The position numbers and the translations under genes are program-made. A DNA stretch of 64,000 nt from Apiotrichum sp. Y4204 (Eukaryota > Basidiomycota > Tremellomycetes > Trichosporonales > Trichosporonaceae): NCBI GenBank assembly GCA_025531455.1, contig JAMYHL010000035.1, positions 496,001-560,000 of the forward strand, given 5' to 3'. Positions 34,738 to 48,124 of the stretch are shown here, piece after piece. The notes beneath the pieces are model-generated. The model was not told the origin of the DNA. It saw nothing but the letters and a program-made list of their open reading frames with translations, and ran no database searches. The first letter of the stretch is position 1. Each line of letters begins with the position of its first letter.

Positions 34738-37458
34738 ATGCGGAGCATACTACCTACATCCATCAGTGCAGTGGTTACTCGATGCAGACTTTGATGATGC
34801 CGGGAGGATTGTTCGGAAACTGATGAAGGGAAGCTGTTAGAAAATGGGGTTCCATGCGCGCTGACAGCTGACTGATCTGTTTTAATTGAGATGGGCGGGA
34901 TTGCTTTGTTTGGAAACTCGGGCAAGTCTTGAGGAGAATAGTAGGGCAGGTGTCCGACGCACTAGAAACATGAGACCCTTGCCTTCCCAAACCGAGCAGA
35001 AACACGAGACCCTGTCTTCTTTCTTCTTTTGAGTGTGGCTGACGACAGTGGATGACATGGCTGATGCGAGCCGGAAACACCGGACAGCGTTGCAACAGCA
35101 GAGGAATGCCGCTACATGCCGGCCGCGTCAGTAGCCGAAAGTGGAGATGGAGGCGTGTACCACATGTTGAGCGTTTCCCCTTCTGGCCACGCCACTCGTT
35201 TTGAAGGACATGTGCTAGCATTGCTCTGAATCCTAACACTCCGAACACATGTCCGATATCCTGGCACTTGCCTCACATGCTCTTTCCTCACATATCCTAG
35301 CACTTGTCCTGATTGCACTCGTACTACTTTCCACATATGAATCAGGCAGAGCCAGCAGGATATCAGGACCACATGGACCTCAAACCATATAATATCGCGC
35401 GGCCGCGCGGGGGCCCTCGCCGCACATCACTGCGGTGCCCCCATTTCCGCCCCTGCAGGACCATCAGGGCGGCACTACACGATCACTTTTTAGTATTCAA
35501 GTCATCTGATGCACCGTCGCTGTCGCAGCGGCACATCGATAAAAGAGGCCGTCGCGCTGTGACTCGGGATGTGGTATGGGTGTCCTGAGTGTTTCACCAG
35601 CGGTTCAGTGTTGTGGACGCACGAGTGTCTCTTGCTGTCGTGTTGCTTCATCCGGGTGTGTTCCATAGGAACGGGAATCACAGCCAAGAAACCCGGCAAG
35701 ATCGGGGGGAGTCATATCGGCGTGCCTTGTGCCGGGACATTGCGCACCAGCAGTGGCACGCACAGGATACTGTAGCAACCAGTGACATACTTGGGATTTT
35801 GTAGAAGTAGGCGAAGGGCGGCTAGCAATGCGGCGGGGAATAAGTGGACAGGTGGACGACCAGGGGCAATGCTGAGCCTATTCCACGGAGGAAGGGGGCG
35901 GTTTCGTCCCGCGATTAATGTTACGAAACGCGTGACTGCCCGTGTGTGAACATGGGGAAAAGAAAAAAAAAAAACTTGGAGAATCTCCCGACCAGAGAGC
36001 AGTGTAGATACAGCTGCTGGATATCTCCGGGCGTTACCACTACGTCGTAAGTCGATCGGCGACGATAATGTACGAAATAATGTGTGAATGTGCTCTCAAG
36101 TCCGTCTCCCACTTTTGAAGCTGTCCATCTCGTCGGTCGAGCAAGCTCCGAAAGCTCCGGACTAGCGCCCGAGTGTTGCCGGCAGATCACAACAGTTGAA
36201 GGTGCTTAGTGCGATTCAGACCGGATTTGAGGCTCGCGGCACAACTCCTCCCTAATATTCTTGTATTGAACGTATTGACTTTGTATTCACTACCGCTGCG
36301 CACGAATGAATCTCTCCAAGCGAGAAGAATGCCGTGCAAAGTCCTTCAGTCCATCAATCAATCAATCGAACGAGAATTCTGTTCAACCGTGTCTGTTCAC
36401 AGGCCTCAGGATCTCCCGTACCGAGGGTAGTCACCAAGAGTCTCACGCTAAGCACTAGGCGAGTGGGACCACCGCCCACGCGCACTGCACACTTGGGAGA
36501 GGTGTCTCGGCGCCGGGACGAGGACGCGGGGACCCTCGCTTTGATCGCTTGCCCGCCTGCCCGGTCGAGCTGCGGAGAAAGTGTCCTGAAAGGCCTCAAG
36601 GGACATTTGTGGAGTGGAGCGCGCACGCGCACTCAACTCTATGTTTGTTATCCCACGTGCATCCCCCGCCAAGCGCGCAAGCGCGCCAGCTGGGTCACTA
36701 GCTCGTGTTGAAGCTTTGATATAATTCTGCGATCCTGACCATAGGGATGGGACAAGGAACGTGAGGAACGCGCCGTGCGTGGAGACCCTCAAGGTGAGAA
36801 CTGTGGTAAGAGTGTGAATCCCGGCTAGTGCAGGGCTGCGGCACGTAGTACCCCACCTGGCTTGCTGGTGCTCGGTGTCGACCAATTTATGCCGGGCAAT
36901 ATGGTGGCGCTGGTGCTTCTAGAAGCTGCAAGTCTCGGAACAGGCTGTTCATTACTATTCACTCGCTATTCCGTCGTCTGCGGTAGTGATACCTCGAGGT
37001 ATTCGGATTCCGGCGGCAGTGCATTCCTGGCAGTACCCCAGTCCGAGCAATGTCTCTAATGGCGCCGGGAGACGGAGAGCCTGCCATCATGCTACTAGTA
37101 CTGCTCGGACTGTGTACAGTACTAAACTTACCATTCACCAAGTCAGAGATTGGAGTCGACTAACAGTGCCGAGTCCCTGGGCTTGCACCCTTGGAACGGC
37201 TTGGATTTATTGCACGATCGTATGTTTGGGGTACTCGCAGTGCGATGCAGTCTCGGTCTGTCTTGCGTGCACGGATCTCGGCTGACCCGGAGACCAGAGA
37301 TTGTGGGAATTGCGCATCGTTCCTAGCAGTTGTGAAGATACATGATCTGGGGAGCTGGGGCTGCACAGCACGGACCTGTTGCGCGAAGTCTCGGGTCTCA
37401 TGTCTCAGTCTCGTGTCATGACGCCAGTGCTGCTCATGTGTGCCTCGCAGTCAACGAC

Positions 37459-37494
37459 TGAGGATATGTGTATAGATTGAGGATATGTGTATAG
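37459..37494. repeat. Direct repeat, 17-bp unit
   Basis: TGAGGATATGTGTATAG occurs at 37459-37475 and 37478-37494, separated by two bases. Confidence 0.85.
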
Positions 37495-40400
37495 CTTTCA
37501 AGTGCTCATCTATCGTGATCAGCTCCGTGCGGATGACACGGCAGACGCCTCGGAGTGTCTTGTATTGACCCGAGGGCCGAGGAATGGAACAGTGGAAAGA
37601 AAGGTTGCAGGCATCGCGCAGGTATCGTGATCAAGTAGATCCAAAAAGAATGTTGGGCTGCGATGCGATGCGATTTCTGAACCTCTGTGGCGCCGCATCC
37701 TGCAGCTGATCTGCACAGCCCTTCCGAGTCCACACTCTGATGGCGAGCGCAGCCACATTGCCATCACTTGCAGCATTACGCATCCAGTATCCTTGTTTCT
37801 TGAGAGCCAAAACAGATACAAACAAATTAGATGACCGGGGGCGCAGGGTCTATAGGCCCAGTTTGGATCTTGTTACGGCACGCAGGCACAGAGCTGCCAA
37901 AACTCGTGCTACTCGCTACAGTTTATAGTACGCACGCTACGGCCACGGGCGAGGGACAGGGACGCCGGTACGCTGGGCATGTGCCTTACATACTGGCTTT
38001 GATGGCCGCGGAGCATCAGAGCTGTGCACTCGGTATATAATGTGTATCGACGATGGGTCTGGGTCGAACATTCACCGATCGAAACAGGTGATGGACGGAC
38101 ACTTTGACCTGAGGGGTTTGACCTGAGGGTTTGTTGGTAGCACCGGGGGCAACGGAATGAGGCTGTGGAGTTGTGTGCTACACAGTCGCGACATGCGCGA
38201 CAGCTGCATCTCGGTTTCGGATGCGCCGGATCACACTCCCACGGAGCCCGGAAAGTGCACCCCACCCCCCCCGCCCCCTCTCTGTCCCCAAAATGCGTGA
38301 AGCCATGTGAAGAAGTGTTGTATGTTCGAGTGTGGAAGCTCCCGCCCGGCATGGCGGTCCAAACTCTGACCAAATGGTGGGCGGCTCCTTGAGGGCCAAA
38401 GAACAAAGTGAAGCCACAGATCGCGCTTCCGCGCTTGGCACACGGGGGCACCTGAAGGTTCAAAGGTATGGGATGATGTGCGGCATGCGGCGCCCATCTG
38501 CAGAGAGCGATGCGTACGCGTGTCTACTCTCTGTTGTTGTACTGCGACTGTTCGGGTGCGGGACGAGTACGCCTCACAACGGAAACCCTGTGGCACCTTG
38601 TGCCCCTGGCCCCCTACTTCTGTTGTACTGCCGCCCAGCTGGCTCCCGTGCCGCGCAGCCTCTGCCGTCTGTCAAGGTACAGTAATACAGTACGGATACT
38701 GATCGTCCAGATCACACAGAAAGCTCGTACGGGCGCACTAATACTCTACAGGACGGCTTAGACCAGGTTAAGACATTGACAGGGTGAGTAGGGTGCCATC
38801 CCCCCTTGTCGGTTTGCGGGCAGCAACAAAGTGCGACATATCCCCAGGGGGCGCGGGGTCAGTGCAAGAGGGGGGTGGTATGCTGTGATCTGGCAAAAAT
38901 CAATATGGAAATACAGGCGTGTTCCAAGTGTCAGGATCGCGTGGAGGCTAAGAGAACGCGAATGGAAGGAAATCAAGAGGAGGGGTAGTTGCTCGACAAA
39001 GAAATTTAGCGACTGTGGAGAGAGGGTAGAGAGAGAGGTACGGCGCCTGCAACCAGGAAGAAGGACAGTCAGGGAGAGCCAGGATACAGCTTGAAAGAGG
39101 ACACAGGGACAGACAGAGCAGCGAGAATTAGGTTTGGGCAGCATCAAAAGAAACTGCCTTTCAGCGCGTGGCGCAACAGTAGCGCGGCAAAGGCAAAGGC
39201 GCAGAGGCGGAGGGCGGGGTCCAAGCACGCGCGCGCTCGGACGGAGAGAGTTCTGTGTGATCCTGTGATCCTAGGAGTACTCGGTGCGATCCCTGGAAAG
39301 AGCTGACACAACGACGACAAGCTACCATTATTCCCATTATTCCATAGCTACAGTAGAGAGAACTGGCTGCAACACCCGCAGCGCCGATGCACGCACCTAT
39401 GCAGAACCACAAAAGGGAAGCGGGGGTCCACGACCCTGTTCGGCGCGAGTGGTTTTCTGACGTATACACGTCGAAATAAAACAAGAGCTGGCGAGCAACA
39501 CGACTGCAGGACAAGGGGGCTGGGGAGGCAGGGGGAGAGGCGGGAGGCGACACTGGCGACGCGCGAGACGGACAAGTGGCGTGCAAAAGGGGGACCCCAA
39601 GGTGGCCAAGTGGCCACTGCCTGCCTACCTAGGTGCACAGGAGCAGTCTACGCAGCCCGATTATACGATTGTGCTTTTGGGTCTGCATGCTCTCAGCTCT
39701 CAGGTCAAGGTACGGTGCACGCCCAGCAGCACACCGAGCGAGAGAGAGAGGGAGAGAGGGGGACATACGCGACACTCTCTCTCCCTACCGCTTAGCTCGT
39801 GCTTGCTGTCTCGATCTGTGTGCCGCATGCATGCAGGAGGTGTGACTATTACGACTACTGTACTACTGTACTGCTGCACTGCACTGGACGTATTCTCTCC
39901 GCGTTTAATGTGCCAAAAAAGCTAACGAGAGACAGACTTTTGTCGCGCGCAGCTTGTGGGTATTCGGTGGTAGAGTGTAATTCCATGGCTTCTCTCCTCT
40001 CCAACTCTTTCAAATCCTCTGCTCTCCTGCCTTTTGCCGTGCCGCAGCCGCCCCGCCGGCTTTCCCGTCATCCCATCGCTGTTCCTCCTTCATCCCATCC
40101 CATCCCATCGTACCCCGTCGTGTCTCCCAGTAGTCCATTTCATTTCATCGTGTTCTCCATTCTCTTATTTTCTTTTTTCCTTTCGTGAAGTGTCGTTCAT
40201 CGTACAGCCCTCTTCACCACCTCTCAGCCTCCCTCCCCATCTCCCCCTCCTTCCACCCCATCGCTCCCCCTCTCACTCTCCCACTCCAACTCTCTCGCTT
40301 CACGCGCCCCAGCCCCACTCCTCATTCCGGCTCCCCGCCCGCCGTCTCCCTCCCTCCCTTTGCATCGAGCCACACATCTCATTACAGCAAGCACTACACA

Positions 40401-40904
40401 CACACTAGACACAGCGCACACGACATTGACTAGACTACTCTGTCCCACTCGCTACATTTTTTCTTCATCGCATACATTTGCATCGCTCGGACATACACAT
40501 TCGAATCCTTCAACACACACGCACAGCTCTCTTCTTTGACAGTCACCGAACGAAATCGCACACCCTTGCTTCGCATTCTCCATTGCTCGATCCCGGTCCG
40601 CGACACTTGGTCCCACATTGTTCCAGTGGTCACCTGAGAGGCGTTTGTCTCGAGCCTCCCCCATCGCATCGTCTTGACACTGGTCTGCAATTCTTCATCA
40701 AGCATTGTGCTCTCACACAGCGTTTGACGAACCTCCGGCACGCACTCGCATCACACTCGTATCGCCGGCTTGTTGCGTTCAGTTACTGTGCCAAATGCTT
40801 TGAGCGCGATTTGACTTAGTCACTCGTTGGCCCAGGTAACAGCGCATCCGACCTTTCCTCTCCCATTTGTCCCCTCTCATCGCTTCCCCATCCCCTGTTC
40901 GACA

Positions 40905-40910
40905 TATAAG
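40905..40910 (+). promoter_or_regulatory. Candidate TATA box of RhoGAP gene
   Basis: TATAAG in the context ACATATAAGC, 155 bases upstream of the ATG at 41060 and downstream of a long pyrimidine-rich stretch. Confidence 0.4.
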
Positions 40911-41059
40911 CTATCGTCGACCTGGGCATCGCAATCCATTCACATTTCTCCACACTGCGACAACGTGGTTCTTTCTCGCCTTTGCGCATCAGAAATCCAT
41001 CAATCCTGACAGCACGCCAGTCCGTGCACGGGCCTTCCCACCACCCGCTCACCGTCACA

Positions 41060-43553
41060 ATGGACTCTCCACGCCCCACCTCCCGCCCGCTGTCCGAGCT
41101 CTCTGAGAATGATGACCTTTGTCGAGTAAGCCCACGGCTGTCGACATATAGTCTCAAGACGAGCAGGCCGGGCAGCGTTCACACCATCACCTTGAATCTC
41201 GCAGACTACACGACGGCAGTCCCCAAGAGCACTCCACCCGTGAGCGAGTCTCCCACCCCAGCCGACTCCGTGTCCACCAAGCACAAGTCGTTTCCTCCAC
41301 CAATTGCAGAAAAGCCTGCAGAGCTAGCCGGCCGGCCGGTCAAGCCGTCAAGCGACGCGGTAGTGGACTTGTCGTGAGTAGCAGTGTTTGACTTACCCCC
41401 ACTTTGTGCACTGACCACCTTGTCACAGAGAACCATCAGAAGGCATATCACCTCTGTTCGTGGCCACCCGCGCTGCACTGCGTCCCACTGTTGGCGTTGC
41501 TGTCAACTCACCCGTCGAGTACTACGAGAAGATCAAGGACGAACCTCCCTCACGTTCACCCTCCCTCACTTCATTCGAATCGCCTCGCTCTTCATTGGAA
41601 ACAAGGCAAAAATCCCGGCCAAAGTGGTTGAGGCGAGCCTCGATGACTCCCGTCCTGCGATCAAAGTCGCGGTCCCCGTCCGCTTCCCCCGTCGACTTGC
41701 CCTACCCCGAGCCGGCGTCACCAAACATGCACACCGCACTCCCCCCACCGCTCCCGCCACGTAGGTTTCCGACGGGGCCTATGGATGCCGGTCCGTCTCG
41801 GCCTCCGCCTCAGCACCATGCCCGCGATGCCTCTCTCCCATCATCGCACCACAGCACCAGCCAAAGCCATCGTTCCCGCTGGGGAATGGGCGGCGGCAGC
41901 AACACGGTTGTCCGTTCATCATCTCACAACAGCCTGGCAAGCACGTCCCAGCGCGTCCTTGCTCACACTGGACATGCTGTGACGAAAACCCTGATGCGTG
42001 CCCGTGGAGTTGGAGGGAGCATGAGCATATCCGGCCTCGGTGGTGTACGTGGCGTTGAGCCTGAGCCAACAAGCCCGAACCCATTGGCGCGCAAGCTTTC
42101 TCGCGAGACCGGTACTCCACCCCTGCCTGAATGGGCTGATGGAGTTGTGAAGCGTGACGCGCGCAATGGCCACCCCCGCGGACTCGTCTTTGGCCGGCCA
42201 TTGGATATTGCTGGGCGTACTTGGGGCGTCTTTGACGCAGCTGCGGACCGCAGCGGCGAGGACGAATACTCTCAGCGCCGTCGTCGCTGCCTACCGGCTG
42301 TCGCTATCCGGTGTGTCGAGTATCTCAACTACTGGTGTCCTCGGGAGGAAGGCATCTTCCGCATGAGCGGTCGAAGCAGTCACATCAACCGTCTGCGGCG
42401 CGAATTTGACGCTGGTGCCGACCTTGATCTCACATTGTGCGACCCCGCCGACCTTGACCCCCACGCGGTGTCGAGTGTGTTCAAGAGCTTTATCCGCGAA
42501 CTGCCCGAGCCGATGATCGGACCGTTGCTGGAAGCCAGGATTGACGACTTTACCCACCGGTACCCGAGGCTGGCGGCCCAGGAGGAACACATCGAGGAGC
42601 TAACATCGCTCATTTCCACGCTGTCAAGCGCGACCTGGTTCCTCCTTGCCGAGGTCATTGGTCTTATTGACCTGATCCCTCGGTATGAGGCTGTGAACCG
42701 CATGACTCACAGCGCCCTCATGATCTCCCTCGGACCCACACTTCGTCTGCCCGGCGATCATGTTTCGCTGCTCGTGCGCCACCGTGCGGCTATCTTTGGC
42801 AAGCCGCCGCTCGTCTCAGTGGCCGACCTCATCGACTTTGGCTCAGACGATGAGCTTCTGCCGCTCTCCACACCATTCGAAGGGTCCTCTCCCCCGACCC
42901 CCACTCTTATGGCCCCAACTCCCAAACCTCGTCCCATGTCGCGTATCTCGAAGAAGCCTTCGTTCGGCAACCTCCTGTCGCGCAGCAGCAACTCGAACAT
43001 GCGCAGAACCCAGAGTGACCACGGTCTTTCCGTCTCTCCGGCTCCTCCCCAGCTTGCGATGCCCGAGCGGGTTGCTGTTGACCTCCCCATGTTTGTGAAC
43101 GGCACCAAGGACGACATCCAGGAGGAGGCCGAGCCTATTCACGCCAAGGCAACTGAGACACTCGTGGACACGCACTACGCACCTGGCACCGTTGCCGCGA
43201 GGGCACGCGTGTTCTCGACGTCAACCCCCATTGCCGATCGTTTCCGCCGTATTTCCACCTTTCAGGATCTCCGCCCAGCCAGGTCTGTCTCGTCCTCTGT
43301 GTCAAGCTCGGCTTCCATCAAGAGCACCAACAGCTCTGAGATCCGTGGCGGCGGCGACCTTCTCCCTCCCCCAAACCCTATGAGCGGTCTCCGACGCTCT
43401 CCCCCGCTCTTCTTCCAGTCCACCGCGAGCTTGGAACGCCTCGACCACGGCACGTGCAAGGTTGTGGGCACCAAGCGCAAGGATGACGCTGGGACCGGCG
43501 AAGCCCCTGGTGGTGCTAAGCGCCTGAGCTCTGGTCCTGGGCCAGAGGACTAG
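41060..43553 (+). CDS. RhoGAP domain protein
   Basis: GTPase-activating protein for Rho-family GTPases, likely in cell polarity or actin control. Exons 41060-41373 and 41429-43553 give 812 residues. The N-terminal half is disordered and Ser/Pro-rich with a Pro tract (PPPLPPRRFP). The RhoGAP domain spans about 370-590: CPREEGIFRMSGRSSHINRL contains the catalytic arginine finger (GIFRMSG), followed by VSSVFKSFIRELPEPMIGP (the conserved K-x-x-x-R-E-L-P-x-P block) and MTHSALMISLGPTL. The C-terminal 220 residues are again disordered, with Ser/Thr-Pro sites. No PH, LIM or BAR domain is seen, so the specific yeast counterpart cannot be named. The start is the first ATG after the leader. Confidence 0.9.
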
Positions 43554-45743
43554 TCCCGACTTTCGCATACACGGCTACCCCCTCTGTGACTAGTAGATAC
43601 CCAACTTTCAACAACATACCACCCGACCCAGCAATAATGTCTTGTTTGCAACAATGACCCTGTATGATTGATATACTTGCACAGCGATGCCACATGTTCT
43701 CAGTATGCCAAAACGGGGAGCGGAGTGCGGGATGGTAGCACAGCGAGCGGTGGGCGGGTAGCTATGACCTTTGGCTCCGAACATTGCGTTATAGCAGAAC
43801 CTTGTCTGTTATCTAGCGCGACAGACCTCTCTCGGAGCATTATCCAGAGTTTTGTTTGGTGTATCCGTGTCGTTGGCAACGCTGAGGCACGGCCGGAGGG
43901 TGCCTGTCCCAGAACTGTAAGCGCTCCGCGACCAGAGCCAGACATGCAACGGAGCCGGATATGAAGAGTGTTGGAACCCCTATTATAAATGATACCGCGT
44001 AGATGGGTTGTTGAGATTGTGCAGCTTAGATATCCACACTGATGCCATCGCACTCTGCACCTGACAGACCACGTCGTGGGTCAGGTCTTTCTTGGTGGAG
44101 TGGCACGCAGATCTTCAGGCACGCATTCCGTTCCTGACCGGGACTTTGTGAATTTGCCGTTTTATACCGGGCACAGAGATCGCAGCATGATACCCCAGTG
44201 TTCGCGACCATTCTCGTTTGCATGCAGATGAGCAGCACTTACTATTAATGTGGGTAGGAGAGGTGGTGGCGTGGGACGGGATGATATTCCCCGAGAGTGG
44301 GACACATCCGTGGAGGACAGTAAGGGTGGCTCACCCAAGGGCGGGAAGCCTGGGAGCCGGGCGATCGGGAGACCGGGTGTGGAAGCGTGACGTACCGGGA
44401 CACCCCGCGGGAACCATGGTATGTGATGGACGTTTGGTGCCCACACCACTCGTTTGTCTTCCAAGCTTGAGTCTTCTGGATGCATGAAATCGCCTGCAAC
44501 GAACTCTTGTCTATCCCCAAGCGAGTGATTGCGCTTGCTCGCGGCTGCAGTCAATTCCTGTAGCTGCGCCTGGAGAAGATGCCCCGGTCTGCGTGATGCG
44601 CTGAGGAGGCAACACACTGAGCTCGGTACAGTCATTCTTCTACGCCTTAGCCGTACGGAGCTACTGCCTAGCGTGCTGGGCAGGGGCATCAGGTCACGCG
44701 CCGCGGCGATCCGGCTATCAACTAATGCCAGATCCGCAGGATCTTCGCGGAAACTTCGCAGGCTGGTCTTCTGAGAGCCCCAGGATCTAGAAAGCGACGA
44801 TCATGCAAGACGCGTGTTTCACCTGTGATCGACGGGTCAATTACGTGTACTTCTGGTTACACTGGTCCTGGGGGGCGCATGACGTGAAACACGACTGATG
44901 CAGCAGTCGATACAAGGACGGGGGGCGGGGCTGGGGGTGGAGGGACTGTGCACGGATCTCGGGATGTATGGCACCACTCCGCGATCCGCGATGGAGCTGC
45001 GGCTACAACTACAGTAGTGGGGACAATTGCCAGCCCTTTTCGATCTCTTCAGAAGGAACCGAGATACCAGTCACGAGACATCCTTGACCGATATGGCAGG
45101 TACATTGTTGTCGCTTTTGGCGACCCGACTTTCGCGGGTAGTAACCGAGCAGGAAAATTCGCCCCAACGAGAAATCGTGCGCTTAGGAGACGGCGGGATT
45201 TGTCGCTTGACATACAGAATGAGAGGTCGATGCAGAAATCGTAAGAGATAAGCTGAGATGCATGCATGTAGAGGTGATGGCGCAGATGATACTTATCCCT
45301 CCCATGATATAGATATATCCGGCTCGAGTCGAGATAAAACTCGCCCCACAAGAGTCAGCCAGTCGGGTGTCTCCCGAGCATATCCGAACCACTGGGGCCA
45401 CCGCAAAGTCCAAACGGCACCACGGGGGAGCCAGTCTGAATTCCAACCGATACATCCACCTTTATCGGCGTCGCACAATTTCTGATCTTTCTGATACTTC
45501 TGATCCTCCCAAAGCCCCAGTAATCGTCGCCGTTGCACCACCTCCGCCCCGCATATCCGCGATCGCGACCCCAACTCTTCTTGGAGAGTACCGCTCCCGA
45601 TCGTGTGTTTTCCTTTTTTTTCCCTGCTCCTTTTCGTTTGCCCCATCTCTCAGATCTCAACCTCGCGACTGCCCACCATCTCCGCCTCACCAGCACCACC
45701 GCCGCCGCGCCGTGTCTCCCATCCACCCGTGACGCGGTAAGGC
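43554..45743. other. Intergenic region between RhoGAP and carrier genes
   Basis: 2.2 kb. A minus-strand open frame of up to 175 codons (44162-44689) has no recognisable domain, and a TATAAAA word on the minus strand at 44160-44166 lies at its end, not its start. TATAAAT is at about 43984 on the plus strand. No gene is called. The final 300 bases are C/T-rich and probably the carrier gene's leader. Confidence 0.45.
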
Positions 45744-47706
45744 ATGCACTTTACTGTATCGAAAGCGGGCCCGTCGAGCGCGGCCGAGCCGCCGCCGCCG
45801 CCGCCAGCGCCGCCGTTCTCCCCGCCCGTCGCACCCGACGCGCCGGTCCACCACGCACACCACGGGCAGTACGCGCACCATGTCCACCAGCGGGTGGATA
45901 CCCACGCGCCGAGCCCCGAGGGCAAGCGGCAGGATCTCGTGCAGCCCATTCCCGTGCTCATGCCGACACGCCCGGCGCCGCACGACCACGAGCTCGAGCT
46001 GGCCGAGTATGAAGAGGAGCCGCTCACTTTTGGCGAGCGCTTTCGCGACTCGATGTACGAGAACCGCATGCTCATCAACACATTTATTGCGGGTGGCCTT
46101 GCGGGTGCTGCGAGCAGGACGGCTGTGGCGCCGCTGGAGAGACTGAAGATCATTCTGTGAGTCCCCATCCTGCGATGGTCGCCGAAGGTGGACGGGGGGC
46201 GATGGCATCACCTCAGCCTGACACCGGAATTTGCCGAGCGGCTCTGTGTAGCATGTGCAGCGTGCACAGGCTCATAGACCTTGCTTTCTCGTTCTGCCGC
46301 AGGAAGTGCTGACCTCCAGTCAGGTGCAGAGCTCAGCGCCCGGCGGACAGGGGCAAGCATACGGCGGTATCTGGTCGAGTCTTGTGCGCATGTGGAAGAC
46401 AGAAGGCTTCGCGGGGTTCATGAAGGGGAACGGCATTAACGTCATCCGCGTGAGTACATGGTTCTGTTCTGTCGCTGGACGGGCTGCCAAGGATCCTTCA
46501 GGAGGTCGTGTGCTGACAGACAGATTCTTCCATACTCTGCCCTCCAGTTCTCCGTGCGTAACACTCCGCTATCGGTAGCACAGCCACGAGCGCCATGAGC
46601 TCTGCGAGCTCTGGGCTGCTTGTGTGATTGTGTCGCAGTCGGCTTTGTCACCTGGGAGCTTCGCAGCTTTGCAGGTGGCTGGCGAGCCAGAACCGGACGT
46701 GCACTGACCCCCGCAGTCATACAGCGTGTTCAAGAGCATGTTTCGACAATGGAGCGGCGAGGAGCAGCTGTCCAACTTTTACCGTCTCACCGCTGGTGCC
46801 GGGGCGGGTATCGTTGCTGTTGGTGAGTGTTTGTGGATGTCTACCTCGGCAAAGCCGGGGCTTGCATTGCTGCTTCCCTGGCTGCTGATCGGCCTCACGT
46901 CTAGGATGTCACTGACATCGCAGTCGCAACATATCCGCTGGACCTGGTGCGCGCACGCCTATCGATCGCAACGGCCAACATGGCACAGACGGGTGGGGGT
47001 CCGGCAGCGTTTACGGCCGAGGACGCCAAGCTGGGCATCTCGGGCATGACCAAGAAGGTGTACGCGACTGAGGGCGGGCTGCGGGGACTATATCGTGGCT
47101 GCTGGGCAACAGCGGTGGGAGTTGCGCCATACGGTACGTGATTTCGACCCGCAAGAGATGTCTGCAGATCTCCCGGAATCTCATTTCTGTTACTTCACGA
47201 CTGACATCCAGTATCGCTCAACTTCTTCATGTACGAGAATCTCAAGAACGTCATCATGCCGCCGGATCTCGAGCTTGGCGAGGCCGAGTTCGCCGCCCGC
47301 AAACTCGCGTGTGGCGGTCTTGCTGGCGCGATCAGTCTACTGTTCACACACCCCATGGACGTGCTGCGGAGAAAGTTGCAGTGAGTGCGGATATTGATGG
47401 CCGTGCTGGATTTGAGATGACGCTACACTCTGATCCATCATATGAGACCCCCTCTCCCCATGTCGCCTGCTCACACCCAGGGTTGCCGGCCTTTCCGCCC
47501 TCTCGCCGAAATACAACGGCGCGATCGACTGCATGGTGCAGACGATCAAGGTGGACGGCTTCTGGAAGGGCATGTACCGCGGCCTGGTCCCGAACTTTGT
47601 CAAGATTGTGCCGTCAATGGCCGTCTCGTTCTACACGTACGACACGGTCAACGACTTCCTGAACCGGATGTACGACGAGGACGACGAGGACGAGGAGCTG
47701 GCATAG
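45744..47706 (+). CDS. Mitochondrial carrier (solute carrier 25 family)
   Basis: Inner-membrane transporter of the mitochondrial carrier family. Exons 45744-46156, 46320-46449, 46524-46553, 46717-46822, 46924-47133, 47212-47380 and 47481-47706 give 427 residues; exon 3 is a 30-nt micro-exon. Three carrier repeats are visible: FIAGGLAGAASRTAVAPLERLKIILQ, GAGIVAVVATYPLDLVRARL and GGLAGAISLLFTHPMDVLRRKLQ, the second and third with the Px[DE]xx[KR] signature and the first with the variant PLERLK. An N-terminal extension of about 110 residues, rich in Pro, Ala and His, precedes the first helix, and the C terminus is acidic (DEDDEDEE). The pattern resembles yeast YPR011C (adenylyl-sulfate type) and CoA/nucleotide carriers, but the substrate is inferred only at that level. 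Confidence 0.88.
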
Positions 47707-48124
47707 AGAGAAGAGATGCCCCATTGCCCTCTCTAGCGCTTCAAGTATCACCATTACGTGCCCGCACGTTGTACCACCACCACAGCCCGCCGCGGCGGGG
47801 ATCAAATCATCTTACCACACCCATCATATATCAGTGCGCGCCGCGCCGCATATCACCCATCATACACATGTGTCAGGATATCTGTCCTGTAGTCACCTTG
47901 GTTTTTTGGCATCTATGCATGACTCCAGCTTGAGGATGGTCGAGGCGGGGTATGAGGTCTATTTCGAGAGAGGTAGATACCGTTACCACTTAGCGCCTTG
48001 GTGCAGGGCGGAGCGCTCATCTTTTGTGAGAAGCAGGCGTGCACTCGGGGGTTTATCGATAAGATAGTCATGGCGCACGATCATCGGGCTTGTTGCCCAT
48101 TTATATTCCAGCCCCTGAACCACA
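47707..48124. other. Convergent intergenic region
   Basis: 418 bases between the stop codons of the carrier (plus) and the histidine phosphatase (minus). It should hold both 3' ends. No repeat or gene was recognised. Confidence 0.5.

Larger units (their letters stand above)
34738..41059. other. Long gene-poor region upstream of RhoGAP gene
   Basis: About 6.3 kb. No open frame with convincing composition or domain was found; the many short frames overlap on both strands. Local features are a 13-base A run near 35960, direct repeats at 37459-37494 and 38103-38129, GA-rich tracts near 39740, and GTACAGTAC-like words at 37114, 38677 and 39856. From about 40.0 kb the plus strand turns C/T-rich (including CATCC repeats near 40090), with TATAAG at 40905, and probably forms the promoter and leader of the RhoGAP gene. 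Confidence 0.5.

Noticed and set aside
35957..35972. Run of 13 A residues as a possible retrotransposon tail
   Set aside because: No target-site duplication, no upstream element sequence and no reverse-transcriptase frame were seen nearby.
44162..44689. Minus-strand 175-codon frame with an Arg-rich start resembling a bZIP basic region
   Set aside because: No leucine heptad spacing follows, no ATG context or TATA lies upstream, and the rest has random composition.
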